Below, in pieces: positions 39,092 to 46,597 of a stretch of DNA of 64,000 bases (position 1 is its first letter; the number at the start of each line of letters is the position of its first letter). Origin of the DNA: Enchytraeus crypticus. Its lineage: Eukaryota; Annelida; Clitellata; Enchytraeida; Enchytraeidae. The notes below the pieces were generated by a model. That model ran no database searches. It was not told the DNA's origin and saw only the letters and a program-made list of their open reading frames with translations. Where the stretch lies: contig CAJHZI010000495.1 of assembly GCA_905160935.1 (NCBI GenBank), positions 2,587,501 through 2,651,500 on the forward strand, in the 5' to 3' direction. Made by a program: the position numbers and the translations under genes.

Positions 39092-40784
39092 GTATACTGC
39101 CTACTGGCAGTATACATGGTATATAATGCCTCTACTAACTCTGTCTTCTGCTTTCCTCTTCATGTCCACATACGAGTGGGTTTTTAAATTAATAGACTTC
39201 CGCTTTTGTATGTGTCCTATACTCTTCTTCCAATTTCTTAAAACATTTATCAACTGTCTATCTGTACCAAATCTCTCCAGAACTTCCTCATTTGTAACCT
39301 TTTGAGTCCAGCTAATCCTCTCCATTCTTCCCCATATCCACATTTCCAATGCCTCTGATTTCCTAATATCTTCTCTCCTTAAGGTCCATGTTTCACATAT
39401 AGTAGAGTGGTCCAAACCAAGGTTTTCACTATCTATATCTTTGTGTCCTTCTTTTGACATTATGCTACGAGTTCTTTCCTATTACCGAAATCCTCTTTTG
39501 CTTGTGCAATCCTACTGCATATTTCAGTCTCATATTTCCCATCATCGGTTATAGTATAACCCACCTATTTGAAACTCCTTACCTGTTCCAATTTCATATC
39601 ATTTATTGTGACATTAATTTCACATTTATTATGGGACACTCTCATCACTTTTAGAATTTTTTATATTAATCTTCATTACATATTTTAATGCCATATTTCT
39701 ATGATTTTGGCTACATTAAAATTTAGTAGATGTAGAAATGAGATTTCCAAAGTGAGATCACTGAAGAAGGTAAGTAATAGAGAATGTGAAAAGCAGAAAA
39801 TAGTACCAATATGTTATTTACCTAGTTCTGCCATTTGACATAGCACTAGAGAGAGAACACTTAACAGTAGACCAAATTTCAAAGGTTTTATTCTGTATAA
39901 GATTTTTTTTTTTTTTTTTTAATGAACAATAATTAAAAGTTGGTATACTGTGTATTTATCGTTACAATTAATTATACTTAATATTCCCAGCAATGGGTCA
40001 ACAGAATAAAACCTATCTAACTGAAAACCAGCACATGTTTACAAAATGCAGAATATTAAAATTTCCATGAAAGCAATATTTAAGAACCATCAAGAACACC
40101 ATGCTTCTCCTTTAAGAGAGTCAATTAATTCATACCTCACGAAATGATTTTTGATCTTCTTGTTTCAAAATCTTTTTTCTACTCTTTATGATCTTCTTAG
40201 ACATCCTCTTCTACAACATTCGCAAAAGCAGAAAATTTTAAACGATTTCTATTTTAAAAATTTCGTAATTTATATTTTAATAATAATTTATAACATAATA
40301 AATTATAATATAACATAGACATCAATCATAGCATCTATAACTCTAAATGTCATACTTTAAATTTATAAAAAGTTAGCTAAAATACACAATCTTCTCCCAT
40401 TTAACTAGAATTATCATATGGTTTTATGTATCCAGGTAGGTGAATTGGTAACAGAATCAAGTAATTGCATGGCATAAGATCTGCAATAACTAGTCTGAAA
40501 CTTAAAACATAACTAAGTATTACAATAGTTAGGAATCGTTGTGGGAAAATAAAACAAAATTCCAAATAATAAATTCATAATACAATTTATAAGTAATATC
40601 AACCTTGTAATTTCCAATGAAATTCAGAATAACAGATAAATAACTTAGGTACCTTTCCCTTGGATTTTTCAGGTTTGATGTCCTTAAACAGATCATTATG
40701 ATCTTCATCAGCTACTTCATCAATTTTCCTCTTCTTAACTACAGCAGTTTGATTGCTTCCACCTCGTGGAAAATAGTCCTCCAT
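4544..40784 (-). CDS. PDCD11: RRP5/PDCD11 homologue, whole gene (about 41 coding exons)
   Basis: Ribosome-biogenesis factor RRP5 (PDCD11), a nucleolar protein needed in yeast and human for processing that yields both 18S and 5.8S/25-28S rRNA. Coding exons read from splice sites, in transcript order: 40653-40784, 40136-40210, 38668-38850, 37840-37995, 37266-37389, 34828-34964, 34247-34318, 33267-33368, 32509-32715, 31976-32043, 31112-31168, 30572-30632, 29439-29585, 27188-27367, 25575-25718, 25179-25241, 24169-24363, 23763-23837, 23151-23243, 22307-22526, 21232-21366, 20713-20849, 19784-19897, 19339-19406, 18578-18715, 17756-17846, 16334-16416, 16043-16105, 15039-15123, 14429-14512, 13619-13721, 12931-13174, 11736-11874, 11327-11457 (3' edge uncertain), 10605-10730, 9515-9580, 8370-8554, 7738-7906, 6356-6509, 5369-5534, 4544-4703. 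Sum is about 1,710 codons; yeast and human proteins are about 1,730 and 1,870. Phase agrees at every junction except 34/35. Start ATG has A at -3 and G at +4; stop is TAG at 4544-4546. UTRs are not resolved. Confidence 0.93.
5004..5278 (+). mobile_element. SINE-like family C element with GAT-rich tail
   Basis: CATGTTGTGTCCGGGTTGTT, AGCACGTGTCGTAGAAGGCG, GTCTCAAATAGGGGTTGACT, CCTAGTTAAACTGGGATTCA and AGGGAAGAAGATGACGA. About 270-290 bases, repeated many times in the window, always ending in the GATTCAAGGGA(A/G) block and GAT repeats. No tRNA or 5S head recognised. Confidence 0.75.
5590..5717 (-). mobile_element. tRNA-derived SINE, family A, RRP5 intron 39/40 region
   Basis: Full-length minus-strand copy lying just upstream (in transcript order) of exon 40: TGGCGATGTCGG A box, GGGTGCAAATCC B box with a changed base. 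Confidence 0.75.
7343..7490 (-). mobile_element. tRNA-derived SINE, family A
   Basis: Minus-strand copy with an extra partial head (the block CACTGGCTCCACC follows CACTGGTTCCAGCC), so its 5' end is duplicated. B box degraded. Confidence 0.65.
7590..7697 (+). mobile_element. 3' end of SINE family F beside RRP5 exon 38
   Basis: GTCTCGAAGACCGAACACCG, GGCCATGACACCACTATAGA, then (ATT)n. Shares its body with the element at 61367. Antisense to RRP5 and 40 bases from the exon 38 donor. Confidence 0.7.
8788..9023 (-). mobile_element. family C element, RRP5 intron 36
   Basis: Plus strand CATCATCATCCCTTAAATCC, CAGTTTAACCAAGGTCAGGA ... ACCCGGACACAACACGGGGA. Sense to RRP5, lacks the middle GTCTCAAAT block. 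Confidence 0.7.
9515..11874 (-). CDS. PDCD11: RRP5 exons 33-36: charged linker before the HAT repeats
   Basis: Exon 33 is low-complexity and basic ([12 protein letters not shown]), followed by an acidic stretch. Exon 34 starts [12 protein letters not shown] and continues to [10 protein letters not shown], resembling the human VDVYYRE segment, then meets an in-frame TAG. Its likely donor (GAGCT|GTAGTT at 11326) leaves phase 2, which does not match exon 35, so its 3' edge is unresolved. Exon 35 begins [17 protein letters not shown], matching the conserved APRLxxSxGFxW segment of PDCD11, then turns acidic ([10 protein letters not shown]). Exon 36 (66 nt) is Lys/Glu-rich. An interstitial telomere-like patch lies in intron 35. 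Confidence 0.82.
10373..10416 (-). repeat. interstitial telomere-like repeats (TTAGGG)n
   Basis: Plus strand has CCCTAA units in CCCTAACCCTAACCCTAACC, followed by imperfect CCTACCCTTTACCCTAACCC. Short (about seven units) and partly degenerate, in RRP5 intron 35. Confidence 0.75.
12205..12420 (+). mobile_element. 5S rRNA-derived SINE in RRP5 intron 32
   Basis: The stretch AAGTTAAGCTGCATCGGCCT, CGGTTAGTACTTTGTGGGTG, ACCACCTTGGAAGACCGTGT closely follows the 3' half of animal 5S rRNA, including the internal promoter boxes (GTTAAGC...GTTAGTACTT...GGGTGACC). A non-5S body with AATAACCATGGAGAGGAAGG follows. SINE type 3 architecture; opposite to RRP5 transcription. Confidence 0.82.
12931..19406 (-). 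CDS. PDCD11: RRP5 exons 24-32: C-terminal S1 repeats, includes a GC-AG intron
   Basis: Exon 24 reads [20 protein letters not shown]. Exon 25 encodes [13 protein letters not shown], then a Ser/Lys/Arg-rich linker, leading into an S1 unit split over exons 25-26 ([20 protein letters not shown]). Exons 27-29 give [20 protein letters not shown], then [15 protein letters not shown] and [11 protein letters not shown]. The junction 28/29 is in frame only if exon 28 ends at AG|GCAAGT, a GC donor. Exons 29-30 form another S1 unit (VGYILS + [20 protein letters not shown]). Exon 32 (244 nt, the largest) carries [20 protein letters not shown] and [12 protein letters not shown]. Compared with human PDCD11, the final S1 repeat expected after this exon was not found in the 1.06-kb intron 32, which holds a 5S-derived SINE instead. 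Confidence 0.88.
15128..15345 (-). mobile_element. family C tail fragment with long (GAT)n, RRP5 intron 28
   Basis: A 170-base (CAT)n tract followed by CCCTTAAATCCTAGTTTATC and TAGGGTCGGGAT. On the transcript strand the (GAT)n ends 5 to 10 bases from the exon 29 acceptor at 15124. The tract gives Met- and Ser-rich spurious frames. Confidence 0.7.
16487..16560 (-). mobile_element. family D repeat
   Basis: AATAATAAAGGTTTAACGTC, CGTTTCCTCATCCAAAGATG, reverse of the block at 38560. Within RRP5 intron 26/27 side, sense to the gene. Confidence 0.55.
17435..17680 (+). mobile_element. tRNA-derived SINE, family B, RRP5 intron 26
   Basis: A-box-like TAGCGAAGGGATAACG and a perfect B box GGTTCGAATCC, then CTGATCTGAGAGTAAAATCT, CCTAACGGTTTAAACATGTG and a 3' end GATATCAACGTAGTTGATCA. 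Lies antisense to RRP5. Confidence 0.78.
18300..18577. repeat. 15-bp minisatellite adjoining RRP5 exon 25 donor
   Basis: Degenerate GATGCTATCAGTTA units run up to the donor; on the transcript strand the intron starts GTTAGTGCTGATAGCATC, already inside the repeat pattern. Confidence 0.8.
19076..19125. repeat. palindromic 24-bp repeat, three units
   Basis: ATCTACATGTAGATAACATG with the perfect palindrome ATCTACATGTAGAT in each unit. Confidence 0.75.
19134..19320 (+). mobile_element. SINE family B with internal deletion, RRP5 intron 24 side
   Basis: AGAGGCGTCAGGTAACGTTA, CTCGTGGGTTAAAAATTTCG, then TGATATCAACATGGTTGATC. The region downstream of the B box is missing about 40 bases. Confidence 0.65.
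19784..25241 (-). CDS. PDCD11: RRP5 exons 16-23: S1 repeats of the middle-C region
   Basis: Exon 16 is only 63 nt. Exon 17 begins at 24363, not at the nearer AG at about 24342, because only the former keeps the frame of the S1 unit [20 protein letters not shown] and HHLSDH. Exons 18-19 encode [13 protein letters not shown] and an S1 unit [20 protein letters not shown]. Exon 20 carries [20 protein letters not shown] and RLSDC, diagnostic of PDCD11. Exon 21 holds the S1 unit [20 protein letters not shown]. Exons 22-23 form a degenerate unit ([20 protein letters not shown] and [18 protein letters not shown]). Exon 22 joins 23 in phase 0, excluding an apparent 8-nt microexon between them. A 27-bp minisatellite adjoins the exon 17 acceptor. 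Confidence 0.9.
20601..20706. repeat. 53-bp tandem duplication at RRP5 exon 22 donor
   Basis: GGCTCAGTAACTATTAACAT ... TACCAAAATAAATTAAT appears twice in a row, ending five bases from the donor at 20711-20712. Confidence 0.85.
20939..21069 (+). mobile_element. tRNA-derived SINE, family A
   Basis: Plus-strand copy in RRP5 intron 21: GGCTGGAGCCAATGGCGATG, CGGATCAGTATGTGCGGGGT, TCAAATCCTGGGCTCGCCCG, and the standard 3' end ending AACATTAGCTTTTTT. Confidence 0.8.
22151..22235 (-). mobile_element. (AG)n-tailed retrotransposon 3' end fragment in RRP5 intron 20
   Basis: A (TC)n tract at 22155-22198 followed by CTACTGCGTAGTGGCAGGTC, a diverged copy of the LINE 3' terminus. Little else remains. Confidence 0.55.
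22155..22198. repeat. (TC)n microsatellite
   Basis: Forty-odd bases of TC. Same kind of tract at 39046-39089 and 43771-43811, each at the 3' end of a LINE remnant, so it is the element's tail. Confidence 0.88.
22547..22720 (-). mobile_element. family C 3' end with family D insertion, RRP5 intron 19
   Basis: CATCATCATTATCATCATCT, CCCTTGAATCCCAGTTTAAC, TAGGGACGGGATA, then a family D-like block ACGTCCGGTTCTTCGCCATA, then C again (CTGTCTCAAATTCTCTCTGT). The tail abuts the exon 20 acceptor at 22527. Confidence 0.65.
22748..22800. repeat. (TA)n microsatellite
   Basis: Uninterrupted TA dinucleotides, about 53 bases, in RRP5 intron 19. Confidence 0.9.
23342..23469 (+). mobile_element. tRNA-derived SINE, family A
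   Basis: Plus-strand copy in RRP5 intron 18: GCCAGTGGCGAAGTTGGTAA, then GTGCGGGTTCAAATCCTGGG. A and B boxes intact or nearly so; one of the better preserved copies. Confidence 0.8.
24392..24857. repeat. 27-bp minisatellite before RRP5 exon 17 acceptor
   Basis: About 17 copies of CAGCAGTCTAGTTATAATCA + TTAATCT. The array ends about 30 bases from the acceptor of exon 17. Because 27 is divisible by three, it yields a spurious long open frame with a nine-residue repeat. Confidence 0.9.
25575..32715 (-). CDS. PDCD11: RRP5 exons 9-15: central S1 repeats
   Basis: Exon 9 (69 residues) gives [19 protein letters not shown] and the S1 segment [20 protein letters not shown]. Exons 10-12 are very short (68, 57 and 61 nt) with phases 2, 2 and 0; joined they read [20 protein letters not shown], and exon 12 continues DLKPAMLVE. 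Exon 13 carries an S1 unit ([20 protein letters not shown]) with the [15 protein letters not shown] tail typical of the family. Exon 14 has [16 protein letters not shown] and an S1 unit ending VVFYNNVK, continued in exon 15 as [12 protein letters not shown]. Exon 14 is placed by the family match across the junction (NNVKGWVP); its donor AAA|GTTTGA is weak. Introns are mostly 0.4-2.1 kb. Confidence 0.9.
26636..26862 (-). mobile_element. 5S rRNA-derived SINE in RRP5 intron 14
   Basis: Reverse complement contains GCGGTTAGTAAATTGTGGGT, GACCACTTTGGAAGACCGCG, then a body ending GCAACGATTACTAATAACCA, the same arrangement as the copy at 12205. Directly followed on the plus strand by a perfect hairpin at 26863. 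Confidence 0.8.
26863..26905. repeat. perfect 20-bp inverted repeat (hairpin), 3-base loop
   Basis: Arm CTGAATATAAATTAAGAACA, loop TCC, then the exact reverse complement. Immediately beside a 5S-derived SINE. Confidence 0.9.
27709..27850. repeat. AAGGCC-rich repeat, RRP5 intron 13
   Basis: Loose tandem units of CAAGGCCAAGGCC with changes. A matching array lies about 530 bases away at 28377-28540. Confidence 0.75.
28377..28540. repeat. 21-bp AAGGCC minisatellite with a 30-bp perfect palindrome
   Basis: Units GGCCAAGGCCAGAACTTGCA. At 28388-28417 the sequence is exactly self-complementary (two TGGCCT-rich halves around TGATCA). GC-rich island in AT-rich DNA. Confidence 0.85.
29795..30211 (-). 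mobile_element. second LINE family remnant (CR1/L2-like C-terminus) in RRP5 intron 12
   Basis: A 138-codon open frame reading [59 protein letters not shown]. The LNWLxVR...[13 protein letters not shown] order is the C-terminal end found in many CR1/L2-type reverse transcriptase ORFs. Not an exon of RRP5: no matching phase or family counterpart. Confidence 0.7.
31340..31500 (-). mobile_element. family G interspersed repeat with GAA/TTC tail
   Basis: TTCTTCTTCTTCAGTGCACT, GCCAAGTGGCAGGTTCAAGG, AGTTAATCCCTTCACAAAGT. The reverse of the copy at 61920-62075, so a real interspersed family; related 3' terminus to the LINE remnants (GTGCACTG...GGCAGGT). Confidence 0.6.
33267..40784 (-). CDS. PDCD11: RRP5 exons 1-8: N-terminus and S1 repeats 1-3
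   Basis: Exon 1 encodes residues 1-44, opening [10 protein letters not shown], which matches the FPRGG start of PDCD11, followed by a basic KKRK stretch. Exon 2 (25 residues) is very Lys-rich, consistent with a nucleolar or nuclear targeting region. Exon 3 carries the first S1-like unit ([14 protein letters not shown]...FELIVALPG). Exon 4 carries the conserved block [17 protein letters not shown] and [13 protein letters not shown]. Exons 4-6 form the second S1 unit ([20 protein letters not shown]). Exons 7-8 form the third ([20 protein letters not shown]). Phases run 0,0,0,0,1,0,0,0. Intron 5 (34965-37265) hosts a decayed unrelated gene remnant on the same strand. The acceptor of exon 5 lies directly after a (GAT)n tract. 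Confidence 0.92.
34000..34110 (-). mobile_element. family D repeat with (TAA)n
   Basis: (AAT)n then TGTTTAACATCTGTTTCCTC, ATACAACGATGATGTCAGGG. RRP5 intron 7. Confidence 0.55.
34698..34777. repeat. (GA)n tract near RRP5 exon 6 donor
   Basis: About 80 bases of GA with few interruptions, 50 bases beyond the exon 6 donor. Confidence 0.85.
35237..36285 (-). pseudogene. decayed Cys-rich multicopy gene remnant in RRP5 intron 5
   Basis: Two open frames on the minus strand make one damaged coding unit. The first (to 35959) has [20 protein letters not shown] and [18 protein letters not shown], a likely zinc-binding Cys pattern. It stops just after SLSKW; the next frame continues about one base out of register as [20 protein letters not shown] and TDCYFC, then [15 protein letters not shown]. 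This order matches a multicopy family of uncharacterised proteins seen in arthropods, hydra and other invertebrates. After KEWNLLQK the sequence jumps to [11 protein letters not shown] and MGCNMSLK, so the long central part of the family is missing. Further frameshifts follow; past the open frame a third frame gives [19 protein letters not shown]. Sense to RRP5. Mobile-element origin is plausible but not shown. Confidence 0.75.
37390..37610 (-). mobile_element. family C element abutting RRP5 exon 5 acceptor
   Basis: (CAT)n from 37397 then CCCTTTAATCTCAGTCTAAC ... GACATAGGCAGTCACCAGTT, CTGGACACAGCATGGGGA. Sense to RRP5; its GAT tail ends about 8 bases from the acceptor AG. Confidence 0.7.
37611..37800 (-). 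mobile_element. second family C element in tandem, RRP5 intron 4
   Basis: CATCATTATCATCATCATCT, CCCTTAAATCCTAGTTTAAC, CAGGGTCGGGATAG ... TTGCCTTCTACGACACGT. Head of one element meets tail of the next, same orientation. Confidence 0.7.
38560..38660 (+). mobile_element. family D repeat with (TTA)n tail, RRP5 intron 3
   Basis: GTGATGTGTGCTGTTGGGGA, CGTCCCTGACATCATCCCTG, GATGAGGAAAAGGACATTAA, then (TTA)n reaching to within about 10 bases of the exon 3 donor. Related copies at 16487-16560, 34000-34110, 48680-48745 and 53540-53620. Confidence 0.6.
39040..39665 (-). mobile_element. non-LTR retrotransposon remnant in RRP5 intron 2
   Basis: Same family as the copy at 58262. Minus-strand fragments read [20 protein letters not shown], then after a frame change [53 protein letters not shown]. 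The 3' end carries an (AG)n tract (TC on the plus strand, 39046-39089). Decayed. Confidence 0.82.
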
Positions 40785-42494
40785 ATTGAACTAAGATATT
40801 CTACAACAAAAATATTTACGAAAATTATAAGAACAAAAATATATGATAATCAGTTACTTATTAATTTCCTCATATTATTAACAATATTAGAAGCTGATAC
40901 CAGTACCAGTAGACATGACAAAGTAACATATATTTTTAGAATAAATAGGTTTGCAAAAGCATTTCAAAGTAATCATTTAATTCTTCAAGCTTTGATCAAA
41001 ATGTTTTAGATGTTGGCTTTGGATTATAATTAGATATAAAATATCAACTGAATCTAGATTGTCAGCTCCATGAAGATGTTTCACTGTTACAGAGATCACA
41101 GAAAATCAGCTTCCTATATATTGTATTTTTGTGGGTTTGACATCAAGGTCAGAAGCTTGAATTCAAGGGCTTATCTTCAAGACGTCAGGTGTACTGGAGA
41201 ATCCTGAGAGGTGAATGTCCGAGATTTTACTCTCTGATCAGCTCTACCAGAAAATGATCCCAGGACCTTAGGAACGGCCTTTGAAACTCCATGCCATTAT
41301 ATAAAGCGCTTACACACTGAGTCACTAAGACATTCCAGCCACCAAGACATTCCTCCTATATAGTGTACAAAAAAATTGTATTTTTTATAGCAGATGAACG
41401 CAGCGATTATTCCAAAAGTAAGTTAAGCAAGACTTGTTAAGAGCACATTGTCTCATTATCGCTCAATTCATTACTATATAATCGGTAGAGATGTTGCATT
41501 ATGCTCGAAAGCACAATATTTTTACATAAAAACATAAATCCATATACTTGACGTGGATTTTAACATTTATTCCTACATTTTACCTAAATATTATTACATC
41601 TGATATACAAAAAATCACACATCAATTCCAACCAGCGTGCTTGTTTATAAATCACTTTTCCAAAATCCCAATGTTTTGTTTACTTTCTCACACAGACACA
41701 CAGCGTAGCCAAATCTAAACTTTCCAAATGTATCGCGAAAATACATCCCCTCATTGTTTTTTGTGCGTTTAAAGCAGCCTCAAGCTCAGAAGCCTTAAGT
41801 TCCTCTCTTTAATACATCGAAACCGACCATCACCCTGGTGGACCTACCAATGCAGCAGCCAAACTCATACCTCAACATATAAAATTTGTCAAGAAAAAAT
41901 AAAACCTTAATAACTTGATATACCCGCGGTGTTAATCTGGATTTCTGAACAATATAATTATACAGATCAACCGTGGACTGCACGTGTCGTAAACGCGACA
42001 AAGCACTAAGATCCAAACTAACGTCAGAAAGATCATTCAATTGGAGAGCGCCATATATATGGGCTTCACTAGCATGTATCTCATGGTTCCCGTGTTACGT
42101 CCGTGACGCTGAAAAATACGCCAACCTTTACAACTGCACATGAAATTCGTATAATTAAGGTGCACCTCATAGGCCTATATTCATGAGGCATAGCCCTTTG
42201 CAAATGGAGAAAAATTAGTTGCTGGGCATTCCATAATTTGAGTGTTACAAAATTTAATTTTTAATTTGTAAATTGCTATAAGTAATTTTTTCTGCTGTTA
42301 ATATAATTCTGCTAACTAATATTAAGCTCAGTTTAGGCCTAATTAGTTTTGAACAAAATTGTAATGTCTGTAAGCTTGAAAATGTAATAAATGAACAAGA
42401 AAATACATAATAGACAGTTTAATGTCTAGATTAATCATTCTAGAAAGGCTGATCGAGCATTCTTTCACGTAGCAAGCAGTCTACAGTATAATTA

Positions 42495-42650
42495 AGCGCT
42501 CCTTCCAGCATGCTGTCCCACAGATCTGGAATTCTCTTCCTTCCACTCTGCACACTCCCTCATCTATTCCTGATCAGCCTTTCCTACTTCACGAACAGTT
42601 TCATAGGCAGTTGAAAGCTTTTCTCTTTGATTTCATATTTTTCCTATTCT
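42495..42650 (+). mobile_element. CR1/L2-like LINE C-terminal fragment
   Basis: Plus-strand frame gives SFQHAVPQIWNSLPSTLHTP, PDQPFLLHEQFHRQLKAFLF, the same segment as the copy at 29795-30211. Intergenic. Confidence 0.65.
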
Positions 42651-42843
42651 TCAATTTCAACGAAATGAGTCCAACACGCAGTCATCCATACTGCCAGTGC
42701 CGTTCGTTGGACTGATTACCCCGATTTTAGCTCGCAGTCTCGCACCGTTTATGTATCCTCACTCTGTTCGTCGGTTTTGTTTTGGTTCCACGGTGTTCAA
42801 TTTTGTCATGGATAACAGGGGCACTGCAGTCGTATTATTGTTG

Positions 42844-42952
42844 CTGTTGCTGATGTCGGTAAGACACTCGAAAGCAGATCAAAATGTGCGGGATTCAAAT
42901 CAGGGGTTCGCCCGTCACTGACATCGCTTTCGAGTGAGCATTAGCATTACCA
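42844..42952 (+). mobile_element. tRNA-derived SINE, family A, 5' truncated
   Basis: GATGTCGGTAAGACACTCGA, then GTGCGGGATTCAAATC and CGCCCGTCACTGACATCGCT. Intergenic copy, missing the first bases and with a short 3' deletion. Confidence 0.7.
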
Positions 42953-43074
42953 GATATATACGCATAATTATATTACTAACTTTATCACAATAACTATAAA
43001 TACAAATATAATTAAATTTAAGTAGGTCGTTTTAATAATTATTGAAACTACAAGTAATATAGGCATATAATATT

Positions 43075-43075
43075 T

Positions 43076-43146
<71 letters not shown>
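43075..43146. repeat. (TA)n microsatellite, intergenic
   Basis: About 70 bases of TA; the first of a dense series across the SLC37A 5' region (others at 44970-45030, 45286-45332, 45820-45893, 46257-46298). Confidence 0.9.
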
Positions 43147-43150
<4 letters not shown>

Positions 43151-43769
43151 AGGCCTATATTAAAGTGTCCATCAGTTTTCAAATGACCTACTTAAAATTC
43201 ATTATTGTAGGTATTGTGATGAAGCACTGCACTCAATCAGTTTCTTTCACTGCTGCACACGCTGAAGCTAAGTGGTAGTAACAAGTAACAGAATCACTTC
43301 ACTGATGAGCTCCATCAGGTTATCATCCTGTCAAGTGCTCATGTACTTTGGTCGACTCTTAACAGCACTGATGAGCACACCGGCTGTCTCACTGTAGTGG
43401 TTGTACCTGGAACTGGAAGGGCTGCTGAAGGGCTTCCGTTAACTGTTGAGAGTGCGAAGTTTTCTGTGAGACTATTTATAACAATGGCTTGTTATATGAA
43501 CATTCAACTTCGAATATATGTGAGGATTCCTGTACATTGTATTGGAATGGTAATATGTAATTTAGATGTGAGGCAGAGGAATTTAATTCTCGTTATTAAA
43601 AATCATGCAAAATCGAATTCGATCAGTGCACATACATGCATTTATGCTATAGACTAGGTCTAGATATTATAAAATTATAAATAGGCCTATAGAAAGTTAT
43701 AAATTTAAATATAGGTTCTTTGTAGGGATTATGATATATTATATTAATTGTAATTACTTGGATTAATAT

Positions 43770-43814
<45 letters not shown>

Positions 43815-44110
43815 GTGCACTGCCTACTGGCAGGTCCATGACATAACGCCTCCACTCTTCTCTGTCTTCCGCTGTTCGCTTCATATCCACATACGAGTGG
43901 ATCTTTAAATCATGTAACATTGCTAATCTCGGCCTGCCTCGATCTGCGTCTATTTCCTTCCAGTCTGTACGTCTTCTATGACCTCCTTTAGTAGACTTTT
44001 CCACCCTTAAAATGTGTCCTATCCAACTCTTCTTAATTCCTATTTCTTAATAGGCCTACAGTTAACAACTGTCTATCTGTATACCCACTCTCTCCAGAAT
44101 TTTCTCGTTT
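43770..44110 (-). mobile_element. non-LTR retrotransposon 3' remnant
   Basis: Minus strand encodes pieces such as [40 protein letters not shown] and ends in a long (AG)n tail next to the shared TGCCAGTAGGCAGTGCACTAAGAG terminus seen in relatives (bases given here as the family end). Lies in the intergenic region between the two divergent genes. Confidence 0.75.
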
Positions 44111-44554
44111 TATCTATATTCTCTCAACAATAATTCGAACTAAAACACATTTAAAACAATCAATAGTTTTCTGGCAGAGGCTAATTATAATTACTGGCGT
44201 CAGGATGCAGAATTATTGTGTGTAAGCAGCTCTCGGTCGTTTGGGTCTCAGTTTCTTTAACTGTCGAAGAGTACCAATGAGAAATTCGTCAACTGCTGCA
44301 AGTGAGATTTAGGCCTACTCTACGCAAGCACGTGTGTGGTATAATATTAAAGCGATCGATGCGCAGATAGTATGCATTGTCTTCCTAAAGTCGAATTAAG
44401 ATATAGGCGTACAACTGAGATATAAATTCGTATATTAAGCTAAAGTAAATTATTTATATAGGCCCTACGTACAGTATTAGATTAATTAGCACAAATCGGT
44501 GTCCGTGGAAGATATTCAGCAGATATGTACGCAAAAGGTACGCTAAATATATTT

Positions 44555-44680
44555 TTCTCTCTCAGTGCACTGCCTACTGGCAGGTCCATGGTATATATGA
44601 CGCTTTCACTCTGTCTTCCTATTTTCTCTTCATGTCTACACCTTATGTCGAGTGGAACTTTAAATTCTCTAGCAATGGAC
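44555..44680 (-). mobile_element. short non-LTR retrotransposon 3' end
   Basis: Plus strand CTCTCTCAGTGCACTGCCTA followed by CTGGCAGGTCCATGGTATAT is the reverse of the family's 3' terminus. Only the last ~120 bases are present. Confidence 0.65.
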
Positions 44681-44968
44681 TACTCATTCTTGTTATTATA
44701 ATAGGCCTATGCCATTTCTTGTGGGATTCTGCTTAATTATGAAGATAAATTATCCTATAATTAAATATATATTATATATATTTAATTATTACTGAAATCA
44801 TACAAATTATAATATCTATGTAGGCCTATAGGCCTAGACCTTTCATAAAAGTTCCTACTTTGAAAAATCACTCAATATATTTTTCATTCCTGGAGGCGCC
44901 ACTAGGCAATCATAAACTTGATTGTTTTGCGGAAGCCAACTGCAATGTAATATTATATCCTAATAATG

Positions 44969-45032
<64 letters not shown>

Positions 45033-45279
45033 TCTATAGATATTATACCTAGACATATATTAAATGTAAATTAAGACATATGTTTATCATTTGATAAGTA
45101 AATTGAAATATAGTTTTTGTTGTAATTTTTAAAATACTATATTCTGTTAATAAATGAGATATTCATAATAAATATATGCAAATATATTGAACATTGCCAG
45201 CCGTCAATATTTGAACACATCCCTGCCCCCTCTCCCACCACTCCCCCACTAATGCTTTGTTTATTATATGTAAGCAAGG

Positions 45280-45336
<57 letters not shown>

Positions 45337-45642
45337 CATTTAAACTATGTAAAATATACATGCATATTTAGGGTCCCATTGCAGATCATTTGGTTAGTCA
45401 CAAGGTAGCTTTGTGATTAAAGAGTGGCCTTGAAAATGTAAGCTTTACTGCTAATTTAGACTTGGTAGTAGGTATCTGAGATTTCTTGTGTAAATACGAC
45501 GTTAATTTAATTGACCTTGTATGACAATTGTTATACCAAATGGACACAGGCAATCAATATGGACGTGTGATCAGCTGGGTGTGGTAATGGAGGAAAGTTT
45601 GTTTACATATTTTCTTGGTATATTTTACAAATTGTAGGAGAT

Positions 45643-45815
45643 ATGGACCTAAAAGGTGCCCCTTTTGGAATTAGGCTGTTCCGGTCCGTCTTTAATCGAC
45701 CGATCAACAACAGCACACGGATTACTGGGTAAGTTAAATTTCAAATTTACATTATTTTATTAAAGTATTTAGACACCCTGTGGGTTTAATATTGCGGATC
45801 ATATGATGTCAGACG

Positions 45816-45896
<81 letters not shown>

Positions 45897-46251
45897 TTAA
45901 AAGAAATATTTTAAATTTTTTAAAATAAAAGTCTAAGAATTAACAATTTACCATAATAATTTTGAAAATAGTTAGGACACTGTTTTTATCATTTGATGTG
46001 GATTTAGCATATATGTGTAAGAGCGATTTGGTCTTGATTATAATTGATTGTGACGGTGTGAATGTAGATTCTATAAATTGTATATCACATTGGAATTGAT
46101 CTGTGGTTTACTTATAGCTACAAAGAAACCATTGATCACTTTCAATTTGATATACAATTGTGTGTTTTTCATTTTTAATAAAGCTATGAAGTTCAATTCA
46201 AAGTTCTACACTTTTACAAGTTTTACAAGTTTTATCCTTCTATATTTTACA

Positions 46252-46302
<51 letters not shown>

Positions 46303-46549
46303 TAAACACACATTGTAGTGAAATGATCAACTATGTTGATATCTATCACTTTTTAATACCACATGTTTAAACCGTTAGGCATTTTATTCCATTTTCCATG
46401 TAACCAGTCCAGTGAATATCGATTTTTCTCTCAGATCAGCTAGGCCGGGATTCGAACCCACGAGGGTTCAATTCACCTCAGGATCTCTCATTTAAAATTT
46501 CATGACGTTACCCCTACGCTATTAAGACATTCTATAATATACACGGGGC

Positions 46550-46597
<48 letters not shown>

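Larger units (their letters stand above)
40785..45642. other. divergent intergenic region between RRP5 and SLC37A
   Basis: About 4.9 kb separates the two start codons, so both promoters lie here. No TATA or initiator could be assigned. Holds LINE and SINE fragments (a decayed family B-like piece near 41150-41340, a partial family C block at 41940-42060), (TA)n tracts and about nine AGGCCTA motifs. No supported gene. Confidence 0.6.

Noticed and set aside
5000..40000. Intronic C/D-box snoRNAs in RRP5 introns
   Set aside because: Several TGATGA strings exist, but they lie in (GAT)n tails without a paired CTGA and guide structure that I could support.
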